64,000 nt of DNA from the NCBI RefSeq assembly GCF_005860805.1, contig NZ_VCEJ01000004.1, forward strand, positions 620,001-684,000. Direction: 5' to 3'. Origin of the DNA: Dyadobacter luticola (GTDB taxonomy: Bacteria; Bacteroidota; Bacteroidia; Cytophagales; Spirosomataceae). The notes below the pieces were generated by a model. It had not been told where the DNA came from. It made no database searches and saw only the letters and a program-made list of their open reading frames with translations. The translations under genes and the position numbers were made by a program. Of the stretch, positions 18,284 through 26,116 are shown in pieces. How positions within the stretch are numbered: the first letter of the stretch is position 1; every line of letters begins with the position of its first letter.

Positions 18284-19732
18284 ATGTCGCCGGAAAGTAC
18301 CGCTGAGCCAGCTGAAAAAACAGCATTTAAACCTTCATTAGGACTGGTGGATGCCACCATGCTGGTTGCCGGCAGTATGATCGGTTCCGGGATTTTCATC
18401 GTTTCCGCCGACATTACCCGGAACACCGGCAGCGTCGGGTGGCTGATGTTCGTCTGGCTCATCACGGGTTTTATGACATTGACCGCAGCATTAAGTTACG
18501 GCGAGCTGAGCGCCATGTTCCCGAAGGCGGGCGGCCAGTATATTTATTTAAAAGAAGCCTATAACCCACTTATAGGCTTTCTTTATGGATGGAGCTTTTT
18601 CACTGTGATCCAGACTGCTACGATCGCCGCGGTGGCTGTGGCTTTTGCTAAATTCACCGCCTACCTTTTACCGATGTTCAGCGAAGACCTGGTTGCGATG
18701 GATCTCGGATTTCTCAAAATATCCCCGGCGCAGCTGCTCTCGCTCGTGCTCATTGTGCTGCTCACATTTATTAATACACGTGGCGTAAATGGCGGCAAAA
18801 TTATCCAGACGACCTTCACGCTCACCAAGTTACTGAGTTTGCTGGGCTTGATCGTTTTTGGTTTGATTTTCATGAAACCCGAAATCTGGGCGGCAAACTG
18901 GGACTCGGCCACGATGTGGGACCTGCATAAATTAAGCATCGACGGCTCGGTAGAATCCTACACGACAATCGCCGCATTCGGTGCGATCGCGGCCTCAATG
19001 GTCGGCTCCATTTTTAGCAGCGATTCCTGGAATAATGTAACTTTTATTGCGGGAGAAATTAAGAATCCGCAGCGCAACATTGGATTGAGCTTAGCCTTGG
19101 GGACCATTATCGTAACCGTGATTTATGTTTTGACCAATGTCATGTACACGGGTGTTTTGTCTTTGCAAGAAATTGCCGCGTCAGATAAAGACCGTGTAGC
19201 GGTAACTGCCTCGCATGTCATTTTTGGCAGCGCGGGAACGATCATTATCGCTATTATGATCATGATTTCAACATTTGGCTGTAATAATGGATTGATTATG
19301 TCGGGTGCGCGGGTGTATTATTCGATGGCCAAAGACGGAATGTTCTTCAAAAAAACGGCGACCTTGAATAAAAATTCGGTACCGGAATTCGGGCTTTGGA
19401 TTCAATGTGTGGTGGCTTGTTTGTGGAGTTTAAGTGGGAAGTATGGCAATTTGCTGGATATGATTTCCTTCGTGGTTGTCGTGTTTTATATGTTGACCAT
19501 TGTCGGAATATTTATATTAAGAAAGAAAATGCCAAACGCACCGCGGCCCTACAAAGCATTTGGTTACCCAATTCTGCCGATCATTTACATTATTATGGGC
19601 GTCGCATTTTGCGTGCTGTTGATCATTTACAAACCAGAGTACACCTGGCCGGGGTTGATCATAGTTTTGCTCGGCATTCCGGTATATTATATGATTGGTA
19701 AAAAAGACATTTCTACAATCGATATCGTATAA
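18284..19732 (+). CDS. APC-superfamily amino acid permease
   Basis: A 482-residue inner-membrane transporter with about 12 hydrophobic segments. The first helix carries the family motif MIGSGIFIVSADI, where the broken helix binds the substrate amino group; an NNVTFIAGEIKNPQRN loop is typical of LAT-like antiporters and permeases. It starts about 50 bp after the DUF885 gene and ends 5 bp before the M28 peptidase gene. The likely cargo is an amino acid released by the neighbouring peptidases, perhaps hydroxyproline or proline, but this is context only. Confidence 0.9.
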   Translation: MSPESTAEPAEKTAFKPSLGLVDATMLVAGSMIGSGIFIVSADITRNTGSVGWLMFVWLITGFMTLTAALSYGELSAMFPKAGGQYIYLKEAYNPLIGFLYGWSFFTVIQTATIAAVAVAFAKFTAYLLPMFSEDLVAMDLGFLKISPAQLLSLVLIVLLTFINTRGVNGGKIIQTTFTLTKLLSLLGLIVFGLIFMKPEIWAANWDSATMWDLHKLSIDGSVESYTTIAAFGAIAASMVGSIFSSDSWNNVTFIAGEIKNPQRNIGLSLALGTIIVTVIYVLTNVMYTGVLSLQEIAASDKDRVAVTASHVIFGSAGTIIIAIMIMISTFGCNNGLIMSGARVYYSMAKDGMFFKKTATLNKNSVPEFGLWIQCVVACLWSLSGKYGNLLDMISFVVVVFYMLTIVGIFILRKKMPNAPRPYKAFGYPILPIIYIIMGVAFCVLLIIYKPEYTWPGLIIVLLGIPVYYMIGKKDISTIDIV

Positions 19733-19737
19733 ATCTC

Positions 19738-21273
19738 ATGAAATCAACACTTTACTCACTACTACTGCTTTGTCCGGGCTTCGTTTTTGCTCAGGAAATC
19801 GATCAGGCTGTGCTGGCTAAAATCCGGAAGGAAGGTCTGGAAAATTCAAAAGTGCAGGACATTGCCCATCATTTGACGGACGTTTCCGGCCCGCGACTAA
19901 CCAACTCACCGGGTTTTCAGAGAGCGGCAGAATGGTCGGTAAGTGAGCTGAAAAAGTGGGGTTTACAAAAAGCCGAAATCCAGGAGTGGGGCGAATTTGG
20001 CAAAGGCTGGCAGGTGGAAAAAAGTTATCTGGCGATGACCAAGCCATATTATATGCCGCTGATCGGGATTCCGAGGGCCTGGACTGCGGGGACGCAGGGG
20101 CCGGTTACCGGTGAAGTGGCTTTGGTCAACATTCAGACCGAGGAAGATTTAAAGAAATATGCAGATGGAAAACTGGCTGGGAAGATCCTTCTGACCAGAC
20201 CAAATGTGGATTCCGGCCCTACTTTCAAGGCAGATGCAACCCGCTACACGGCAGAAGAACTGGATAAAATGGTCCCGGCAGTTGCTTCGCCGACGATCAA
20301 CGTGCCGGAACAGATGGAGCGTTTGCGGGTGCAGAGAGCGTTCAGAGCGAGGGTCGACAGTACCATGAAAGCGCAGAATGTGAAGCTGGAAATCGTGGGA
20401 CGCCCTGGTCGTGAAGGAACATTTTTTACCAGTAACGGAGCATCTTACCGCGGCGATTCACCGATTGCAAATCCTGCTTTTGAGATCGCGCCGGAGCATG
20501 CCGGTTTGATTGCCCGCCTGATCGAAAGTGGCATTCCGGTAACATTGGAAGCCGAATCTGCTACAACTTTTTTTGATAAAAAACTTACTACCGGCAATGT
20601 GATAGCCGAAATCGCGGGCACCGATCCCAAGCTGAAAGACGAAGTGGTGATGCTGGGCGGACATTTGGATTCCTGGCACAGCGCGACTGGCGCAACAGAT
20701 AATGCGGCGGGATGTGCAGTTATGCTGGAAGCGATCCGGATTTTGCAAACTGCCGGTTTGAAACCAAAAAGAACAATCCGGATTGCGTTATGGTCGGGCG
20801 AGGAGCAAGGCTTGCACGGTTCTCGGAATTATGTCAAAAACACCTTTGGCGATCCGCAGACAATGAAATTGCTGCCCGCGCACGAAAAGCTTTCAGCTTA
20901 TTATAACATTGACAATGGTACCGGCCGCATCCGCGGCATTTACCTGCAAGGCAACGAAGGCCCGCGTGCGATTTTTGAAAAATGGCTGGCGTCCTTCTCC
21001 GATATCATCGATCATCCGACCATCACGATCAGAAATACCGGCGGCACCGATCACCAGAGTTTTGACGCGGTAGGTCTCCCAGGCTTCCAGTTTATCCAGG
21101 ACGGCATCGAGTACGGTACCCGCACGCACCACACCAACATGGATACTTACGAAAGATTGGTGATGGATGATCTGAAACAAATGGCGACTGTCGTGGCAGC
21201 ATTTGTTTACAATACTGCTCAGTTAGACCAAAAAATCCCGAGAAAGGAATTGCCAAAACCGCGTGCTAACTAA
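19738..21273 (+). CDS. Secreted M28-family zinc peptidase
   Basis: A 511-residue exported aminopeptidase or carboxypeptidase of family M28 with a signal peptide (LYSLLLLCPGFVFAQ) and a PA-domain-like insert (about 120-290). The dinuclear zinc ligands are visible: His309 in LGGHLDSWH, bridging Asp321 in TDNAAG, Glu355/Glu356 in SGEEQGLHG, and a His near the C-terminus in GGTDHQSF. It should trim peptides in the periplasm. It starts 5 bp after the permease and is followed 31 bp later by the M61 gene. Confidence 0.91.
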   Translation: MKSTLYSLLLLCPGFVFAQEIDQAVLAKIRKEGLENSKVQDIAHHLTDVSGPRLTNSPGFQRAAEWSVSELKKWGLQKAEIQEWGEFGKGWQVEKSYLAMTKPYYMPLIGIPRAWTAGTQGPVTGEVALVNIQTEEDLKKYADGKLAGKILLTRPNVDSGPTFKADATRYTAEELDKMVPAVASPTINVPEQMERLRVQRAFRARVDSTMKAQNVKLEIVGRPGREGTFFTSNGASYRGDSPIANPAFEIAPEHAGLIARLIESGIPVTLEAESATTFFDKKLTTGNVIAEIAGTDPKLKDEVVMLGGHLDSWHSATGATDNAAGCAVMLEAIRILQTAGLKPKRTIRIALWSGEEQGLHGSRNYVKNTFGDPQTMKLLPAHEKLSAYYNIDNGTGRIRGIYLQGNEGPRAIFEKWLASFSDIIDHPTITIRNTGGTDHQSFDAVGLPGFQFIQDGIEYGTRTHHTNMDTYERLVMDDLKQMATVVAAFVYNTAQLDQKIPRKELPKPRAN

Positions 21274-21304
21274 CGCAGGCAGGTAATTTTTTGCATTTAC
21301 TCCA

Positions 21305-22866
21305 ATGAGATTCCTTACTTTTTGCCTTACGCTGGTTGCCGGATTTTCCTTTGCCAAAGAGCCGCTGAAATATACGGTGTCGATGGAAAATCCGGCCAGT
21401 CATACATTTCACGTCACCCTTCAATACAGGCCTGAGAAGTCGGATAGCCTGCTTTTGAAAATGCCTGACTGGACACCGGGCTACTATCAATTGATGGACT
21501 ACGCGGCGAATGTGCAGAATTTCACGCCGAAAGATGACAAAGGAAATACATTGCAGTGGGTAAAAACGGGTAAAACCGGCTGGACGATCGCGGTCAAGGG
21601 AATTAAACTTTTGTCCCTGGACTATGATGTAAAAACCACCCGGAAGTTTGTAGCGACCAGCTATCTGGATGAGGAGCACGCCTACATTATTCCGGCGGCT
21701 ACATTTTTATATGTTAATGGTAAAATCAATCTGTCGGCGGAAGTGGCGGTTAAACCTTATAAAGATTGGAGCAGGGTGGCGACGGGTCTGGATTCTTTGA
21801 AAAAGCAAAAATTTACCTATGTAGCCCCGGATTTCGACGTTCTTTATGATAGCCCGATCCTTGTCGGAAACCTGGAAGAATTGCCGCCATTTAAAGTCAA
21901 AGGTATTCCGCACCGCTTTATTGGCTACAAACTAGGCAATTTTGATAAGGTCAAATTTATGGCCGACATTCAAAAAATTGTCGAAAAAGCGTCTGCACAG
22001 ATTGGTGACATTCCTTACAAACATTACACGTTTATCGGCATCGGGCCAGGCCAGGGAGGCATCGAACATTTGAATTCTACAACCATCAGTTTCAGTGGCG
22101 ATCTGCTCGATTCCCGCGGCTGGGACGGTATGATGGGATTTATCACGCACGAATATTTCCATCACTACAATGTCAAAAGAATCCGCCCGATCGAGCTGGG
22201 GCCTTTTGATTACGATAATGGAAGTAAAACCAATATGCTCTGGGTAGCAGAAGGTCTGACTGTGTACTACGAACCAATCATCCTGAAAGAAGCCGGTCTT
22301 TATACAATTGAAAAAATGCTCGATTTTTTTAAAGATCAGATCTCGACGGTCGAAAATAAACCCGGACGTTTGTACCAATCGTTAGCCCAGGCCAGCGCCG
22401 AAACCTGGTCCGACGGCCCCTTCGGCAGAACGGGCGACCCGTCAATAAGACCATCTCCGTCTACCAGAAAGGCCCGATCGTAGGCCTCCTCTTCGACTTC
22501 GCGATCCGCCATGAAACTCAAAACAAAAAGTCTCTGGACGACGTCATGCGGAAACTTTACAATGATTTTTATATCAAGAAAAAACGCGGCTTCTCCGAGA
22601 ACGAACTCCGCGAAGTGATCACGGAAGTCGCTGGGAATCCGCTGGAAGAACTATTCAGCTACATCTACACAACTGCCGAGCCGGATTATAAAAAGTACTT
22701 TGGTTACGCGGGATTGGATATTGATACCGAGCCGAAGGAAGTTTCGGAAGCGAAGGACGGCGTGACGATTACGAGGATGGAAAAGGCGTTTTCGATTAAG
22801 CCTTTTGAGAATGCGGATGCTTTGCAGAAGGCGGTTTTTGAGGGGTGGAGCAGGGGAGAAAAATAG
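21305..22866 (+). pseudogene. M61-family (glycyl aminopeptidase-like) metallopeptidase, frameshifted
   Basis: The N-terminal part is a normal M61 peptidase: signal peptide, beta domain, then the gluzincin site THEYFHHYN (HExxH at 282-286) and WVAEGLTVYYE with the third ligand. Near 22440, after GPFGRTGDPS, the frame shifts. The intact continuation (KTISVYQKGPIVGLLFDFA and onward) is in another frame up to a stop at 22866. Restoring one base (for example DPS then NKTIS) rejoins a protein of about 520 residues. The C-terminus is shorter than in relatives with a full PDZ domain. The break is either a true 1-base deletion or a sequencing error; the conserved downstream frame suggests it is recent. 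Confidence 0.8.
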
Positions 22867-23021
22867 ATTTTGAGCTTAACGCTTTTCACTTAGCAGCTGA
22901 ATACCAACTCTTTCAATGTGTTCGAGAAGATCTGGATTACATTTGCTTTTTCAGGTATTCGTAAACTTGTGTTATCGCACCAAAATATTGGTCCTGGATG
23001 ACTCTTACCGCACGCTCAGAA

Positions 23022-24404
23022 TCACCGCAGCGCCTCCACTTCCGACACTTCCTTCGGCAAATACTTCCCTAACACCCGGTTTCCATCCTCGGTAATCACA
23101 ATGTCATCTTCAATCCGGATGCCCGTGAAATCGCGCAGCATTTCCAGCTTATTGTAGTTTACAAATTCCGAAAGCTTGTTTTCCGCTTTCCAGCGGTCGA
23201 TTAATGTGGGGATCAAATATAGGCCTGGCTCCACGGTTACGACAAAACCAGGTTCCAGCGCACGGCCCAGTCGGAGGGATTTCCAGCCGAATGTGGTTCC
23301 TTTTTTCAAATCTTCGGAGTAACCCACGTATTGCTCGCCGAGGTTTTCCATGTCGTGGACGTCCAGACCCATCATGTGGCCGAGGCCGCACTGGAAGAAT
23401 AAGGTATGCACATCGTTTGCGACGGCTTCGACAGGGTCGCCGGTGATGACGCCCAGGGATTTCAGGCCTTCCAATAGTTTGGTGGAAGCCAATGTATGTA
23501 CGTCTTTGAATAACACGCCTGGTTTGCAGGCTTCAATGGCCGATTTCTGCGCGGTGAGCACTATTTCGTACATTTCCCTTTGCAGAGTAGTGAATCTTTG
23601 ACCGGTCGGGATGGTGCGGGTCAGGTCGCCGCAGTAGCGCATCGCTGTTTCGGCCCCGGCGTCGCAAAGGCTCATCTGGCCGTCTCGCATCGGTAGGTCA
23701 CGGGCGTGGGTGTGCAGGATTTCTCCGTTTACGGTCATAATCACTGGGTACGAAATGTCGCCGCCCTGGCCGATGGCGATGCTTTGCAATCTTCCCGCAA
23801 GATCCCTTTCCGTAATACCTGGACGCGTCGTGCGCATGAATTCGAGGTGCATATCCACCGAGGTATCCACCGCTTTTTCGATCTCTGCAATTTCCTCCGC
23901 AGTTTTATAAGACCGCATCGAAACAATCGCCTTAATCAATGTTATGGACGCTCTTTGCGCAGCTTCGGCAGGCGAAATGTGCAGCCACTCCTGCAACAAT
24001 AAAGCGTGTTCCCCGCGGTAAGGAGGCAGAAAATGTATGTTTTGTTTTTTGCCTGAAATATCTTTGAGATAACCATCAATCGCCGACAAAGGCTTCACCT
24101 GCGTCACGCCCACTTTCGCAGCTTTATCTACCAGCGACTCTTTCGGTCCCGTCCAGACAATGTCATCGATCGTCAGCTCATTGCCGAAAATCACTTCCTG
24201 ATCATTATCAATATCAATCACCGCGTGGATCGAAGCGACGTCCAGACCGAAATAGTACAGAAATGTGCTGTCCTGACGAAACGGGTAAACATTGTCGCGG
24301 TAGTTCATGCCGCTTTCTTCATTGCCGATCAGCAAAATAACGCCGCTGCCGACTTTTTGCTTCAAAACTTGTCTACGCTGTATGTAGGTTTCTTTGGAGA
24401 ACAT
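23022..24404 (-). CDS. Xaa-Pro aminopeptidase (M24B, aminopeptidase P family)
   Basis: A 460-residue cytoplasmic metallopeptidase that removes N-terminal residues preceding proline. It has an AMP_N domain at about 1-150 (RDNVYPFRQDSTFLYYFG) and a pita-bread M24 domain. The five metal ligands are in place: the two Asp in SLCDAG and YCGDLTRTIP, His in CGLGHMMGLDVHD, Glu in VTVEPGLYL and Glu in IRIEDDIVIT. It is the last gene of a minus-strand array with SusD, SusC and an S9 prolyl-type peptidase, but a terminator at 24441-24477 separates it from SusD. Confidence 0.93.
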   Translation of the reverse strand: MFSKETYIQRRQVLKQKVGSGVILLIGNEESGMNYRDNVYPFRQDSTFLYYFGLDVASIHAVIDIDNDQEVIFGNELTIDDIVWTGPKESLVDKAAKVGVTQVKPLSAIDGYLKDISGKKQNIHFLPPYRGEHALLLQEWLHISPAEAAQRASITLIKAIVSMRSYKTAEEIAEIEKAVDTSVDMHLEFMRTTRPGITERDLAGRLQSIAIGQGGDISYPVIMTVNGEILHTHARDLPMRDGQMSLCDAGAETAMRYCGDLTRTIPTGQRFTTLQREMYEIVLTAQKSAIEACKPGVLFKDVHTLASTKLLEGLKSLGVITGDPVEAVANDVHTLFFQCGLGHMMGLDVHDMENLGEQYVGYSEDLKKGTTFGWKSLRLGRALEPGFVVTVEPGLYLIPTLIDRWKAENKLSEFVNYNKLEMLRDFTGIRIEDDIVITEDGNRVLGKYLPKEVSEVEALR

Positions 24405-24440
24405 GCTTTCCGAATCTTTGAATGATCGCCCAAATTAGGG

Positions 24441-24477
24441 CAAAAAAACTTGCCCGCAAACATTGCGTTCGCGGGCA
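24441..24477 (-). terminator. Rho-independent terminator after the second SusD gene
   Basis: A TGCCCGC/GCGGGCA stem (24451-24457 with 24471-24477) with a 13-nt loop is followed on the minus strand by AAG and a run of seven T residues. It lies about 30 bp beyond the SusD stop codon. Confidence 0.75.
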
Positions 24478-24509
24478 GGGTTACATTACTTAACCTAACC
24501 GATTAACAA

Positions 24510-26096
24510 CTAGTAGCCCGGATTTTGTTTCAAATTCGTGTTTTTATCCAGCTCGGCCTGCGGGATCGGGAACAAGGCGCGCTGTGCAGCCTGGGGACGG
24601 TGGTTAAACCATTTTTTCTTTTCATAAACCCCAAACCGGATCAAATCCTGACGACGGTGCGCCTCAGCCGCAAATTCCCAGCCCAGCTCATCCAGCATTC
24701 GCCCGAATTTAATGTCATCACCACCCTGGCGCTCCGTAACGCTACCGTCAACGGCCTGATAACCATAGTTATATCTGCTGCCTTTTGCCAGATCAGCAGC
24801 AGTAACCGTCGCTTTTGCAGCATTGGTTTTGAATGCTCTTTTGCGAACATCCGAAACAATCGTCGCAGCCTCAGCCGCTTTTCCAGTTCTTAAGAGTGCC
24901 TCCGCTTTGATCATCAGCACATCGGCATAGCGCAAAAATGGGAAGTCATTATCGAGACTGCCGGTCGCATTAGGTTTGATTTTATATTTTCCAATCCTGA
25001 AACCGTCCGTAGAAGAAGTTTTTTCCATACTCGGCACCGACTTGTTGTAGGTAATCACCACCGCGCCGGTTGTCGCATTCTTCTGCGGGCCCATGATCCA
25101 GGTGTCGGCGAGGCGGCTGTCTTCGGCATCATAAGTATCAATAAACTGTGGTACCGCGCAGTTTCCGCCCCACGGACCTGCATTCATCGGGTACACCGTG
25201 CGGCTCAGCGGATCGAGCGTTTTCATGTGGATCTGGTTTCCGGTACCGTAAATTTCATCATAAGGAATCGCGAAAATGATCTCTTTGGAATTGAAATTCG
25301 TCCAGGTAAAAACGTCCGAATAATTGGCATCCAGCATATATTTCCCACTTTTGATCACTTCATCAGCCTGCGCAATCGCGTTTTCCCACTGAGGTGTGCC
25401 GGTGTAAACCTCCGCATTTAAATAAATTTTCGCCAGCAAAGCTTTCGCGCCCCAGCGGTTCATTTGCCCGTAAGTCGTGCTCGCATTTTCGCTCAGGTTG
25501 GGCATTACCTCCAATAATTCCTTCACCACAAAATCATAAACTTCCTTCCGCGTGCTCTGTTTGGGCAGGTTCACGTCTTTAAAATCCGTCACAATCGGCA
25601 CATTACCGTGGTTGTCCAGCAGCAAATAATAAGCAAACGCCCGCACCGCTCGCAGCTCGGCCTCAATCTGTTCTTTGCCCGTCGTCAAAGGAATATCCCC
25701 ATCCGAAATTTGAGACAAAACCCGGTTTGCCGTCGTAATGCTGCGAAATGAGCTTTGCCAGGCATTTTCCGGCTGCCACTGCAACGAAGTCCACGTGTGC
25801 TGGTGCATCCGGCGGTAAGTGCCGCCATCGTCCCAGCCGTTTGGGCGCACCGGCGTAATGATCGCGTCGGCCGCTTCTTCCTGCAAATCGAAATAGCCCT
25901 GCCAGCCCAGCATTAAGCTGCGCAAAGACGAGTAAACGGGCGCAACAATCGCAGGCAGATCCTTTTCAGTCGGCTGGTAATTGCTCGCCAAAACTTCGGA
26001 ATACACTTCCTCCTTTAAATCCGTGCAGGAATAAAATGTAGCACCTGCCAGCAGCAGTGTGGCGAGTACCGTATGTTTGATATTTTTATTTTTCAT
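24510..26096 (-). CDS. SusD/RagB family nutrient-binding lipoprotein
   Basis: A 528-residue outer-membrane lipoprotein. The lipobox is GATFYSC with the acylated Cys near residue 24. SusD features are RAVRAFAYYLLLDNHGNVP at about 150, FPFLRYADVLMIKAEALLRT at about 400, GWEFAAEAHRRQDLIRFG, and a C-terminal LKQNPGY. It lies 20 bp downstream of its SusC partner. Set between an S9 dipeptidyl-peptidase-like gene and an Xaa-Pro aminopeptidase, this pair probably takes up peptides, as RagA/RagB does. Confidence 0.93.
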   Translation of the reverse strand: MKNKNIKHTVLATLLLAGATFYSCTDLKEEVYSEVLASNYQPTEKDLPAIVAPVYSSLRSLMLGWQGYFDLQEEAADAIITPVRPNGWDDGGTYRRMHQHTWTSLQWQPENAWQSSFRSITTANRVLSQISDGDIPLTTGKEQIEAELRAVRAFAYYLLLDNHGNVPIVTDFKDVNLPKQSTRKEVYDFVVKELLEVMPNLSENASTTYGQMNRWGAKALLAKIYLNAEVYTGTPQWENAIAQADEVIKSGKYMLDANYSDVFTWTNFNSKEIIFAIPYDEIYGTGNQIHMKTLDPLSRTVYPMNAGPWGGNCAVPQFIDTYDAEDSRLADTWIMGPQKNATTGAVVITYNKSVPSMEKTSSTDGFRIGKYKIKPNATGSLDNDFPFLRYADVLMIKAEALLRTGKAAEAATIVSDVRKRAFKTNAAKATVTAADLAKGSRYNYGYQAVDGSVTERQGGDDIKFGRMLDELGWEFAAEAHRRQDLIRFGVYEKKKWFNHRPQAAQRALFPIPQAELDKNTNLKQNPGY

Positions 26097-26116
26097 TATT
26101 TCAAAAATGTTTAAGA

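Noticed and set aside
22430..22470. Programmed ribosomal frameshift in the M61 gene
   Set aside because: No slippery heptamer or downstream structure is visible; a simple one-base loss explains the break.
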